Shown piece by piece: positions 43,314-53,301 of a stretch of 64,000 nt of DNA (within the stretch, counting starts at the first letter, position 1; the number at the start of each line of letters is the position of its first letter). This DNA comes from Sinorhizobium garamanticum (GTDB lineage Bacteria > Pseudomonadota > Alphaproteobacteria > Rhizobiales > Rhizobiaceae). The notes under the pieces are model-generated. The model was not told the DNA's origin, did not search any database, and worked only from the letters and a program-made list of their open reading frames with translations. The stretch is from NCBI RefSeq assembly GCF_029892065.1, contig NZ_CP120373.1, positions 2,673,001 to 2,737,000 on the forward strand, given 5' to 3'. Both the position numbers and the translations under genes were made by a program.

Positions 43314-44987
43314 ATGCTCGCGCAGCTCTCGATCCGCGATATCGTCCTGATCGAACGGCTTGACCTCACCTTCGATGCCGGGCTTTCCGTGCTGACCGGC
43401 GAAACCGGCGCCGGCAAATCCATCCTTCTCGACAGCCTGTCGCTGGCGCTCGGCGGCCGCGGCGACGGCTCGCTCGTGCGCCACGGCGAGGACAAGGGGC
43501 AGGTGACCGCGGTCTTCGATGTCCCGGTCGGCCACGCGGCGCGGCTGATGCTGCGCGAAAACGGCATCGATGACGATGGCGATCTGATTTTCCGCCGCGT
43601 GCAGTCGACCGACGGCCGCACCAAAGCTTTCGTCAACGACCAGCCCGTCAGCGTTCAACTGATGCGGCAGCTCGGCCAGACGCTCGTTGAAATCCACGGC
43701 CAGCATGATGACCGGGCGCTGATCGACACCGATGCGCACCGCGCGCTGCTTGACGCCTTCGGCGGCACATTGGAGGCGGCGGAAGAGGTTGGCGCGCTTT
43801 ACCGCGGCTGGCGGGACGCGGAACGCAATCTCAAGAAACACCGCGAGCGCGTCGAGGCGGCAGCACGCGAAGCCGATTATCTGCGCTCCTCGGTCGAAGA
43901 GCTGGAGATCCTTTCGCCGCGCGACGGCGAAGAGGAGGAACTGGCCGAAGCCCGTGCGCGGATGATGAAGGCTGAGCGGATCGCCGGCGACATCAGCGAG
44001 GCCTCCGAGTTTCTGAACGGCAATACCTCGCCGGTTCCGCTGATCGCCTCGCTGGTCCGGCGGCTCGAGCGCAAGAGCCACGAGGCTCCGGGGCTGCTCG
44101 AAGAGACAGTGGAGCTTCTGGATGGGGCGCTGAACCAGCTTTCGGATGCCCAGATGGCGGTGGAGCGGGCGCTCCGCAACACCGAATTCGATCCGAAGGA
44201 ACTGGAGCGTGCCGAGGAGCGACTCTTCGCGCTGCGTGCTGCCAGCCGCAAATATTCGGTCCCGGTCACCGAACTGCCGGCGCTTGCAGTTCGCATGATC
44301 GCGGACCTCGCCGATTTGGACGCCGGCGAAGAGAAGTTGAAGCAGTTGGAAGTGCAGGTAGGAGAGGCGAGGGCGGCTTTCGACGCGGCGGCCCGGTCGC
44401 TTTCCGAGAAGCGCCACCATACGGCGGACGCGCTTTCGGCTGCCGTGATGGCGGAGCTGCCGGCGCTGAAGCTCGAACGGGCGCGTTTCATGGTTGAGGT
44501 CGCGAGCGATCCGTCGTCACCGACCGCCGACGGCATCGACATCGTCGAATTCCATGTGCAGACCAACCCCGGCACTCGGCCGGGGCCGATCATGAAGGTC
44601 GCTTCCGGCGGCGAACTCTCGCGCTTCCTGTTGGCACTGAAAGTGGCGCTTGCCGATCGCGGCTCGGCGCCGACGCTTGTCTTCGACGAAATCGACACCG
44701 GCGTCGGCGGGGCGGTCGCGGATGCCATCGGCCAGCGGCTGAAGCGCCTCTCCAAGAATGTCCAGGTGCTGTCGGTTACCCACGCGCCGCAGGTGGCGGC
44801 ACGCGCGGCGACGCATCTCTTGATTTCCAAGGGTCCGTCGGCGGAAAAATCCGAGACGATCGCCACTCGCGTCGCGCGCATGGACGACAAGGCGCGTATG
44901 GAAGAGATCGCCCGTATGCTTGCCGGCGCCTCGATCACCGAGGAGGCGAGGGCGGCAGCAGCAAGGTTGCTCGCCGGCAACGGCTGA
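43314..44987 (+). CDS. recN: DNA repair ATPase RecN
   Basis: 557 residues, an SMC-like protein for double-strand break repair. The N-terminal ATPase half has TGETGAGKSILLDSLSLALGGRG (Walker A) and VEIHGQHDDRALID, typical of RecN. The middle, about residues 165-370, is a shortened coiled coil (AERNLKKHRERVEAAAREADYLRSSVEEL). The C-terminal half has ASGGELSRFLLALKVAL (signature) and TLVFDEIDTGVGGAVADAIG (Walker B). A LexA-type site cannot be confirmed in the short upstream gap. Confidence 0.96.
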   Translation: MLAQLSIRDIVLIERLDLTFDAGLSVLTGETGAGKSILLDSLSLALGGRGDGSLVRHGEDKGQVTAVFDVPVGHAARLMLRENGIDDDGDLIFRRVQSTDGRTKAFVNDQPVSVQLMRQLGQTLVEIHGQHDDRALIDTDAHRALLDAFGGTLEAAEEVGALYRGWRDAERNLKKHRERVEAAAREADYLRSSVEELEILSPRDGEEEELAEARARMMKAERIAGDISEASEFLNGNTSPVPLIASLVRRLERKSHEAPGLLEETVELLDGALNQLSDAQMAVERALRNTEFDPKELERAEERLFALRAASRKYSVPVTELPALAVRMIADLADLDAGEEKLKQLEVQVGEARAAFDAAARSLSEKRHHTADALSAAVMAELPALKLERARFMVEVASDPSSPTADGIDIVEFHVQTNPGTRPGPIMKVASGGELSRFLLALKVALADRGSAPTLVFDEIDTGVGGAVADAIGQRLKRLSKNVQVLSVTHAPQVAARAATHLLISKGPSAEKSETIATRVARMDDKARMEEIARMLAGASITEEARAAAARLLAGNG

Positions 44988-45025
44988 TCACAGCCGCTTT
45001 TCGTTCCTGCCCATCGCTCCACAGC

Positions 45026-45124
45026 GCCGAGCGTCTTCTGGACGCCGAAAGACCGCTGTAGCACCTTGAATCGCTGCATGATTTTGTCGTCAAATCGATT
45101 CCGATTCGAGGAATGATGCAGTAA
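45026..45124 (+). repeat. RIME-like dispersed repeat, type A copy 4
   Basis: Full module order: first hairpin (GAGCGTCTTCTGGACGC), GACCGCTGTAGCACCTTGAATCGC, second hairpin (GCATGATTTTGTCGTCAAATCG / CGATTCGAGGAATGATGC) and CAGTAA. It lies between recN and ligA. Arms have diverged but still pair. Confidence 0.7.
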
Positions 45125-47308
<2,184 letters not shown>

Positions 47309-47415
47309 TTCAGAGCGTTAGGCTTTGAAGCGCTTGGGGTCTTTCACGGCGCGGATGGCAGCGGCGTCGTGTCGGCCCTTCTGTCGGTACAGGATTCACG
47401 GGACGCTACCCGTCT

Positions 47416-47521
47416 GTCATCCTCGGGCTTGACCCGAGGATCCAAATACAAGGTGCCCGACAGCGCCTCGCGATCCGGAGGCCGCTTGAGACTGGATCCT
47501 CGGGTCAAGCCCGAGGATGAC
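47416..47521. repeat. Pair of 29-bp perfect inverted repeats (type C)
   Basis: A 29-bp arm at 47416-47444 is the exact reverse complement of the arm at 47493-47521, with a 48-base spacer. Each arm is itself palindromic around CCTCGGG-CTTGA-CCCGAGG. The type (ATCCTCGGGTCAAGCCCGAGGAT) is common between genes in alphaproteobacteria. It lies between converging ligA and the VOC gene and may serve as a two-way transcript end. Confidence 0.8.
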
Positions 47522-47614
47522 GGAGCAAAGGGAAAGGCCAGCGGAAACAATAGGGGAGAGCGGTACGCCTTGACCCTACGCGCCGCCGGCATTCTTCGCT
47601 TCCGGTGCGGCTGA

Positions 47615-48019
47615 TTACGCCGCCTGCTCGGCCGTCATGTCCATCCACATGAATTCCCAGACATGGCCGTCGAGATCCTGGAAGCTGATTCCGTACATCG
47701 AGCCGTAGTCGATTGCCGGCTTCCACGGTTTGGCGCCGGCGGCGAGCGCTTTGGCGAGCATGTCGTCGCACTCGGCGCGGCTTGTGGCGGAAAGGGCGGT
47801 GATGACTTCCGTTCCCTTGGCCGTGTCGCTGATCTCTCCGGTGATGAAATTGCGGAATTTCGGCTCGGTCAGCAGCATGGCGAAGATGTTGTCGTCGATC
47901 ACCATGCAGGCGGCCGTGTCGTCCGAAAACTGCTCGTTGAAGGTAAAGCCGAGAGCGGAGAAGAAGGTCCGGGAGGCCTCCAGGTTTTTGACGGGCAGGT
48001 TTACGAAAATCATGCGCAT
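47615..48019 (-). CDS. VOC-family (glyoxalase/bleomycin-resistance fold) protein
   Basis: 134 residues. The start at 48019 follows GAGGAACATCCC and gives MRMIFVNLPVKNLEASRTFFSALGFTFNEQFSDD, a typical opening of the vicinal-oxygen-chelate fold. GISFQDLDGHVWEFMWMD is the C-terminal VOC signature with the metal-binding Glu (in HVWEF). The length fits a single-domain pair of beta-alpha-beta-beta-beta units. The subgroup resembles DUF/PhnB-like proteins of unknown substrate. Confidence 0.85.
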   Translation of the reverse strand: MRMIFVNLPVKNLEASRTFFSALGFTFNEQFSDDTAACMVIDDNIFAMLLTEPKFRNFITGEISDTAKGTEVITALSATSRAECDDMLAKALAAGAKPWKPAIDYGSMYGISFQDLDGHVWEFMWMDMTAEQAA

Positions 48020-48138
48020 GGGATGTTCCTCGTGAAGGATGTTGGTTTCTACGCAACAAGGACGAAGCGCGTTTCCGCCAGCCGACAGGCGGAAACGAAT
48101 TTTAACTGGTGCTCGCGCGGTGGCTTTCAACCCGCAGT

Positions 48139-48312
48139 TCAACCGACGCTTCCGGCAAAACGCTCTGCGAGTCGCTGCCGCTTGAAGTGACCGGCGACGA
48201 AATCGATGAGGACGCGAGCATTGGCAGGAAGCAGCGTGTGGTTGCCGTAACAGACCGATATCGGGCCGGTATCGCGCTCGGTGGTCCGATCGACTAGAAG
48301 ACGCGAGGCGGA
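48139..48312 (-). pseudogene. C-terminal fragment of a LysR-family regulator
   Basis: About 57 codons on the reverse strand ending in TGA (48139-48141). The translation RLLVDRTTERDTGPISVCYGNHTLLPANARVLIDFVAGHFKRQRL has the LysR C-terminal pattern (basic 'PISVxYP' strand, then 'ARVxxFxDF(L/V)' helix). There is no helix-turn-helix or ligand domain. It breaks off at about 48300-48312, exactly where the SDR fragment on the other strand begins. Confidence 0.65.
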
Positions 48313-48624
48313 TTACAATCGAATGATTGCGGTCGATGTCACGACGTCTTCGTTGTCACGCAGGAGGCGGTGTGGTGCGCAACATGAAGGCGGGTGGGCG
48401 CGTTATCCATACCGGCAGCTTGATGGTGCGCTACGCCGCGTTTCCGACCGCCTCGCTCGACATGCGGAGGCGCCGGCCTTAACCGCAGGCTGGTACGCGA
48501 TCTCGGGCCGCGTGGCATAACCGTCGACACGGTGCGTCCCGGTCCGACCGACACCGATATGAACCCCGAGGCCGCCTTCGTCACGGGTGCCGACATCGTC
48601 GCCGACGGTGGCCTCACCGCCTGA
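48308..48624 (+). pseudogene. Frameshifted C-terminal part of an SDR oxidoreductase
   Basis: Pieces in several frames: YNRMIAVDV, DVFVVTQEAV, RNMKAGGRVIHTGSL, then LNRRLVRDLGPRGITVDTVRPGPTDTDMNP and FVTGADIVADGGLTA with stop at 48622-48624. These match the second half of classical short-chain dehydrogenases (N-region 'FDRxIAVNV', substrate loop, 'RGITVNxVxPGPTxTDMNP', C-terminal 'GADxxVDGGxTA'). The Rossmann N-terminus and the active-site Tyr-x-x-x-Lys region are missing, and at least three frame changes are needed. A dead gene. Confidence 0.75.
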
Positions 48625-48660
48625 GGTTGCAGCGACTCGCAACATTGAAAGGAAGTCGCC

Positions 48661-49260
48661 ATGTCCATCGGTATTATCGGATCCGGCAACATCGGATCGG
48701 CCGTTGCCCGGGCACTCGCCCGGGCGGAGATCCCGGCCGTCATTTCCAACAGCCGTGGCCCGGAGAGCCTCAAAGAGCTGGCCGAAGAACTCTCCCCTTA
48801 TATCACCGCGGGGACGCGCGAAGAGGCCGCAAGCGCCGATCTGGTGCTTGTCGCCGTTAACTGGTCGAAGCTGTCCAAGGCGCTTTCCGGTCTGCCGGAT
48901 TGGAACGGCCGGATCGTCATCGACGCGAACAACCCGATCGAGGCGCCGCTCTTCAAGCCCGCTGAGCTCAAGGGGCGGCTTTCGAGCGAGGTCTTCGCCG
49001 AACTCGTCCCAGGTGCGCGCGTCGTCAAGGCCTTCAACCATTTGCAGCCACACCTCATCTCCGGCGATCCGGAGACAGAAGGCGGCCGCCGCGTGCTGTT
49101 CTTCTCCGGTGATGACGTCGCCGCCAAGGCGGAAGTCGGCAGGTTGATCGACCGGCTCGGCTTCTTTGGCATCGATCTCGGCCCACTCTCGGTCGGCGGA
49201 AAGCTCATGCAGTTTCCCGGTGGTCCGCTGCCGGCGCTGAACCTCGTCAAGTTCGATTGA
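48661..49260 (+). CDS. NADP-binding oxidoreductase (F420-dependent NADP reductase-like)
   Basis: 199 residues. A Rossmann fold at the very N-terminus, SIGIIGSGNIGSAVARALAR, is followed by NSRGPESLKEL, where the Ser-Arg pair suits NADP(H). VVKAFNHLQPHLI matches the F420_oxidored family loop (VKAFN). ADLVLVAVNWSKL and IDANNPIEAP are also typical. GGAAGTCGCC precedes the ATG. Rhizobia are not known to make F420 widely, so a flavin or other hydride acceptor is possible. It is the first intact gene after the deletion scar, and it may once have belonged with the lost SDR. Confidence 0.82.
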   Translation: MSIGIIGSGNIGSAVARALARAEIPAVISNSRGPESLKELAEELSPYITAGTREEAASADLVLVAVNWSKLSKALSGLPDWNGRIVIDANNPIEAPLFKPAELKGRLSSEVFAELVPGARVVKAFNHLQPHLISGDPETEGGRRVLFFSGDDVAAKAEVGRLIDRLGFFGIDLGPLSVGGKLMQFPGGPLPALNLVKFD

Positions 49261-49468
49261 AATCAAGGGAAGACCGGTGATCCGGTCCGCTTTTTGACCA
49301 CTGCAATCCCGCTTCGCGCACCATTTCCATTTGTCTTTTTGCGCTGCACAAGATAGAGCTTTGCAGCCAAAATTTGTGCAGTTGCCTTTTCGCGGGGCTC
49401 ACGATGGGCCATATCAGCGAAACGGGGTACGCATACCCCCGTGCCCCGGCGGATTGGAGGGTCCGAAG

Positions 49469-50344
49469 ATGAAAACGATCACCACCATCGCCGAACTGCG
49501 CGCGGCTCTCGCCGAGCATCGGCGAGCGGGGAAGAGCATCGGTTTGGTCCCCACCATGGGTTTTCTTCACGTCGGCCACATGGAACTCGTGCGTCGCGCG
49601 CGCAGTGAGAATGACGTGGTCGTCGCCAGCATCTTCGTCAATCCCTTGCAGTTCGGACCGAACGAGGATCTTGCCAAATATCCGCGCGATCTCGCCCGCG
49701 ACCAGGCAATGCTCGCCGAAGGCGGCGTCGATTTTCTCTTCGCGCCTGGTGTTTCCGACATGTATCCGCGTCCGATGGAGACCGTGGTCGACTTGCCGAA
49801 GCTTGGCTTGGAGCTCGAGGGTTCGGTTCGGCCCGGCCATTTCGCTGGCGTCGCGACGGTCGTCACCAAGCTCTTCAACATCGTTCAGCCGGACCGTGCC
49901 TATTTCGGCGAGAAGGATTTCCAGCAGCTTCAGATCATCCGCCGCATGGTCGATGATCTGGCGCAGCCCGTCTCGGTGATCGGCGTGCCGACGGTGCGCG
50001 AGGCGGATGGCCTTGCCTGTTCGTCGCGCAACGTCTATCTGACCGCCGACGAGCGTCGCGCCGCCGCGATCGTACCGAAGGCGCTGGGCGAGGCCGAACG
50101 GTTGATCGCCGGCGGTGTGACCGATCCTGCGGCGGTCGAGAAGGGTGTCATCGACTTTCTGTCGACAGAGCCGCTGGCGCGGCCGGAGGTCGTCGCGCTG
50201 CGCGATCCGGAAACGCTGGAGCCGATCGAGGAAATCGGCGAGAAGCCGGTTCTGCTCTTGCTGTTCGTCCGCTTCGGCACCACGAAGCTGCTCGATAACC
50301 GTGTTATCGCTCCGAAATCCGCCCATTTTGCAAAGGTAGCCTGA
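49469..50344 (+). CDS. panC: Pantothenate synthetase PanC
   Basis: 291 residues. It joins pantoate and beta-alanine with ATP. Motifs: [19 protein letters not shown] (HIGH-like nucleotidylyl site), [37 protein letters not shown] and [18 protein letters not shown] (KMSKS equivalent). The start at 49469 follows GGAGGGTCCGAAG. It is followed two bases later by panB, so the two form an operon for pantothenate (coenzyme A) synthesis. Confidence 0.97.
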   Translation: MKTITTIAELRAALAEHRRAGKSIGLVPTMGFLHVGHMELVRRARSENDVVVASIFVNPLQFGPNEDLAKYPRDLARDQAMLAEGGVDFLFAPGVSDMYPRPMETVVDLPKLGLELEGSVRPGHFAGVATVVTKLFNIVQPDRAYFGEKDFQQLQIIRRMVDDLAQPVSVIGVPTVREADGLACSSRNVYLTADERRAAAIVPKALGEAERLIAGGVTDPAAVEKGVIDFLSTEPLARPEVVALRDPETLEPIEEIGEKPVLLLLFVRFGTTKLLDNRVIAPKSAHFAKVA

Positions 50345-50346
50345 GA

Positions 50347-51168
50347 ATGAGCGTACAGACCGCGAAGCGGCGGCTGAGCCCCGCCAGTATCGAAGCCCTG
50401 AAGGGTGAACGCCCGATCGTCAGCCTCACCGCCTACACGACGCCGATCGCGCGCCTGCTCGATCCGCATGTCGATTTCCTGCTCGTCGGCGATTCGCTCG
50501 GCATGGTGCTTTACGGCCTCGACACCACGGTCGGCGTCACGCTCGACATGATGATCGCGCATGGCCAGGCGGTGATGCGCGGCTCCGAACGCTCCTGCGT
50601 CGTCATCGATCTGCCGTTCGGCTCCTATCAGGAATCGAAGGAGCAGGCCTTCCGCAGCGCCGCTCGCATCCTGAAGGAAACCGGCTGCAGCGCGGTGAAG
50701 CTGGAGGGCGGGGCGGAAATGGCCGAGACGGTCGATTTCCTCGTCAGCCGTGGCATCCCCGTGCTCGGCCATGTCGGCCTCATGCCGCAGCTCGTGAACA
50801 CGACCGGCGGCTACCGCTCGGTCGGCCGCAACGAAAAGGAAGTGGCGAAGATCCGCCGCGACGCCAAGGCGATCGACGATGCCGGGGCATTCGCCATCGT
50901 CGTCGAAGGCACGGTGGAGCCGGTCGCCCGGGAGATCACCGCGACGCTGCGCTCGCCGACCATCGGCATTGGTGCGTCACCCGCCTGCGACGGCCAGATC
51001 CTCGTGTCCGACGACATGCTTGGCATCTTCAACGATTTCAAGCCGCGCTTCGTCAAGCATTTCGCCGAGCTCGCCCCGGCGATCTCGAAGGCGGTCGAGG
51101 ACTATGCCAACGAGGTGAAGGCGCGGACCTTCCCGGGCATCGAGCATACGTTTCAGTTGAAGCGCTGA
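50347..51168 (+). CDS. panB: Ketopantoate hydroxymethyltransferase PanB
   Basis: 273 residues. The TIM-barrel enzyme transfers a hydroxymethyl group from methylene-THF to alpha-ketoisovalerate. Metal and substrate motifs: [26 protein letters not shown] (Asp metal ligands), [30 protein letters not shown] and [18 protein letters not shown] lies 2 bases after panC. The order panC-panB is common in rhizobia. Confidence 0.97.
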   Translation: MSVQTAKRRLSPASIEALKGERPIVSLTAYTTPIARLLDPHVDFLLVGDSLGMVLYGLDTTVGVTLDMMIAHGQAVMRGSERSCVVIDLPFGSYQESKEQAFRSAARILKETGCSAVKLEGGAEMAETVDFLVSRGIPVLGHVGLMPQLVNTTGGYRSVGRNEKEVAKIRRDAKAIDDAGAFAIVVEGTVEPVAREITATLRSPTIGIGASPACDGQILVSDDMLGIFNDFKPRFVKHFAELAPAISKAVEDYANEVKARTFPGIEHTFQLKR

Positions 51169-51368
51169 GAGGGGCGGGGAGCATCTCTCCGTTCCCCTCT
51201 CCTTCAGTCATTCACGGCGCGTCGGCGGCACGAGGGACTCCCTCGCGGACCAAACATCAGAAAATTCAATCACTGTATCAGCGCAATTGAATTGTCGGGG
51301 CGTGTGGCAGCGCCTATCTGTCCCATGCCGGTTCGCGGACATGCCTCCGGTTTCGGCGGAGGATGATC

Positions 51369-52088
51369 ATGAACAGAGACGATTTCCGGGCGGGCCTGCG
51401 CGGCGGCTTTCCCGTCATGCTTTCCGCGTCGCCTTTCGGTGCGCTCTTCGGGGCGCTTGCGGTCGACAACGGCTTTTCGGTTGCCGATGCCGTGTTCATG
51501 AGCGCAACCGTATACGCGGGCGCCAGCCAGATGGTCGGCATCGAGCTCTTCGGCAACAATGTCCAGCCGTGGCTGGTCGTGCTTTCGGTCTTCGCGGTCA
51601 ACTTCCGCCACGTGCTCTATTCGGCCTCGATCGCAAAGCACATCCGCCACTTCACGCTCATCCAGAAGCTCTTGGCTTTCTTCCTGCTGGTCGATCCGCA
51701 ATATGCGGAGACGGAGCAGCGTGGCGAGCGCGGCCTGCCGGTGACCTTTTCCTGGTATCTCGGCTTCGGTCTCGTGATCTATTTCCCCTGGATCCTCAAC
51801 ACGCTGATCGGTGCACTGTTCGGCCAGTTGATCGGCGATCCGAAGGCGATCGGCCTCGATGTGCTGCTGCCGATCTATTTCCTCGGGCTCGTGCTCGGTT
51901 TCCGCAAGCGCGATCGCTTCCTGCCCGTGGTCGCCACCAGCGCCGTCGCCTCCGTTGCCGCCATGCACTTCGTCGGCTCGCCGTGGCACGTCAGCATCGG
52001 CGCGCTTGCCGGCATCCTGCTCGCGGCCGTCCTGCCGCCGGAGCATCGTTTGCGGCAAGGGCCGGCGCCCGTGGAAAAGGAGGCCTGA
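51369..52088 (+). CDS. azlC: Branched-chain amino acid exporter large subunit AzlC
   Basis: 239 residues with seven to eight membrane helices. The opening FRAGLRGGFPVMLSASPFGALFGALA and FMSATVYAGASQMVGIELFG match the AzlC/YgaZ family. GGAGG lies six bases before the ATG at 51369, which is preferred over the in-frame ATG at 51363. With AzlD it exports branched-chain or related amino acids. The genes are three bases apart. Confidence 0.94.
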   Translation: MNRDDFRAGLRGGFPVMLSASPFGALFGALAVDNGFSVADAVFMSATVYAGASQMVGIELFGNNVQPWLVVLSVFAVNFRHVLYSASIAKHIRHFTLIQKLLAFFLLVDPQYAETEQRGERGLPVTFSWYLGFGLVIYFPWILNTLIGALFGQLIGDPKAIGLDVLLPIYFLGLVLGFRKRDRFLPVVATSAVASVAAMHFVGSPWHVSIGALAGILLAAVLPPEHRLRQGPAPVEKEA

Positions 52089-52091
52089 GCC

Positions 52092-52400
52092 GTGGATGCA
52101 CAGCACCTCAACCTCATCTACCTGATCGTCGCCGCCGCACTCGCAACTTTCGCGACCCGGTTCGGTGGCTATGTGCTGATCACCCAATTGAAGCGCATTC
52201 CGCCGCGGCTCGAGGCGGCGCTGAATGCCGTCCCGGCGGCGGTCCTGACGACCCTGGTTGCGCCGGCCTTTGTCTATGGCGGCTTTGACGTTGCGGCAGC
52301 GATGCTCGTCGCCTTCGCGATCGGACTGCGCTTCGCAACGCTCCGGATGCTGCTTGTCGGCTGGGTCGCTGTGATGGTGATCCGGCACGTGATTCTGTAG
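52092..52400 (+). CDS. azlD: Branched-chain amino acid exporter small subunit AzlD (GTG start)
   Basis: 102 residues with four membrane helices. The start is a GTG at 52092 after AAAAGGAGG; the ATG at 52096 is out of frame. The motifs TFATRFGGYVLI and ALNAVPAAVLTTLVAPAF are standard in AzlD. It works as a pair with AzlC. Confidence 0.93.
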   Translation: MDAQHLNLIYLIVAAALATFATRFGGYVLITQLKRIPPRLEAALNAVPAAVLTTLVAPAFVYGGFDVAAAMLVAFAIGLRFATLRMLLVGWVAVMVIRHVIL

Positions 52401-52428
52401 ATCTCTCATCCTGTCAGCTACGGCATGT

Positions 52429-52470
52429 TTCCTTTGCGCGTCTGATAAGACGCGTTGCGCTGTAGGGGCA
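52429..52470 (-). repeat. Truncated RIME-like repeat, type A, inverted
   Basis: GCATGTTTCC joins directly to TTTGCGCGTCTGATAAGACGCGTTGCGCTGTAG: the two ends of an inverted type A element without its middle. It looks like an internal deletion derivative. Confidence 0.5.
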
Positions 52471-52486
52471 GCCGGGTCACCCGCCA

Positions 52487-52551
52487 TTGGCGCTGGACCG
52501 ATACTGGATTATCATCCTTTGGTTGCCGGAGAGGCACCCCCGCCCTCCGGC
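52487..52551 (+). promoter_or_regulatory. Promoter and leader hairpin of the 79-residue exported protein gene
   Basis: A sigma-70-like promoter: TTGGCG (52487-52492), 17-base spacer, TATCAT (52510-52515). About ten bases further, GCCGGAG (52525-52531) and CTCCGGC (52545-52551) form a hairpin in the leader, followed by TTTGGAGGAG, the ribosome site. Confidence 0.6.
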
Positions 52552-52568
52552 TTTGGAGGAGTGACCCC

Positions 52569-52808
52569 ATGATTATCAGGATTTCGATTGCCCTTTTGCT
52601 GGCGCTCGCACCTGTGACTGCCTTTGCCAATAAGTGCCCCACCATTATGGCGGCGATCGACGCGGCCCTGCCGAACGCCTCCCTTTCCGAAGCCGACATG
52701 GCCAAAGTCAAACAGTTGCGCCAGCAGGGCGAACAGTTGCACCAGTCCGGCGATCACGCAGGCTCGGAGGCAGCGCTCGGCGAGGCGAAGAAAATGCTGG
52801 GGATCTGA
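52569..52808 (+). CDS. Small exported protein of unknown function (79 residues)
   Basis: The start at 52569 follows GGAGGAG with 8-base spacing. The signal peptide MIIRISIALLLALAPVTAFA ends at an AxA-like site, leaving a mature chain of about 59 residues that begins NKCPTIMAAIDAALPNASLSE and then a charged, Gln-rich helix ending SEAALGEAKKMLGI. One Cys remains. The mature part should be an all-helical periplasmic peptide. A promoter and leader hairpin are visible upstream, which supports a real gene. No family recognised. Confidence 0.78.
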   Translation: MIIRISIALLLALAPVTAFANKCPTIMAAIDAALPNASLSEADMAKVKQLRQQGEQLHQSGDHAGSEAALGEAKKMLGI

Positions 52809-53035
52809 ATGGAAGAGCCAGGTTCGCCCGGCCTTTCGGTTCCACGTCCGGAACATAATCCGCCGAATGTCCGTGCTCCGCGAGCCGGAATCTGGGGCGC
52901 GGCCGCCCAAGGAATGTGACGCGCCAAGCCGCCACGCGGCGCCTTTCAGCCCTGGCGAAATGACGATTTTCAAACCAAGCGTGTAATCCCGTAAAATTTC
53001 CGGGTTACGCCGGAGTGGCGCGGGAAATATAACAG

Positions 53036-53122
53036 TGTCGTTGGTAGAGACATCGTACCTCCCAACCGAGGCCCGGCCGCCCCCTGTAGCCCCCAACCTA
53101 CGCCGCCGGGCCTCCCCACGCC
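53036..53122 (+). ncRNA. Structured GC-rich element, possible small RNA
   Basis: A 10-bp stem GAGGCCCGGC (53068-53077) / GCCGGGCCTC (53105-53114) encloses a smaller stem GTAG/CTAC with a CCCCCAAC loop. Before it, GGTA (53043-53046) and TACC (53056-53059) form another stem. Unpaired parts are C-rich and include CCTCCC, which could pair with Shine-Dalgarno sequences. Upstream TATAAC is a fair -10 box, without a good -35. No U-run terminator is seen, so the ends are guesses. It could also be a DNA palindrome only. Confidence 0.35.
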
Positions 53123-53177
53123 CTTCATTGTCACGGAAATCCGGTGCGCGAAAGGACGCTCCAGTTTCGGGCTGACT

Positions 53178-53299
53178 GTTAGATCGTTTCACTGCGTCAA
53201 TGAACTCGCGAAGCGATCTAACTCTTTGAAATGACGCTCCTGCAGCATTTCAAAGTGCTACAGCGTCCCTTGCGCGTCTGATAAGACGCGGCGCTGTAG
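53178..53299 (-). repeat. Partial RIME-like repeat, type A, inverted, with an added palindrome
   Basis: TTAGATCG..CGATCTAA (about 53179-53222) is followed by GCATTTCAAAGTGCTACAGCG, a GCGCGTCTGATAAGACGC hairpin and GCTGTAG. The last parts match the inverted type A element; the long second hairpin is missing. It abuts the 3' end of pepP. Confidence 0.55.
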
Positions 53300-53301
53300 T
53301 T

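Noticed and set aside
42444..44420. A 658-codon reverse frame opposite bamD and recN
   Set aside because: Antisense shadow of real genes; no motif, no ribosome site, and biased residue content.
47369..47614. 81-codon forward frame between ligA and the VOC gene
   Set aside because: It is made of the type C inverted repeat, and its translation contains the mirrored GLTRGSK/LDPRVKPEDD pieces known from repeat-derived false genes.
52512..53192. 226-codon reverse frame opposite the small exported protein and the structured element
   Set aside because: No domain, no ribosome site; the forward gene has a signal peptide, promoter and ribosome site.
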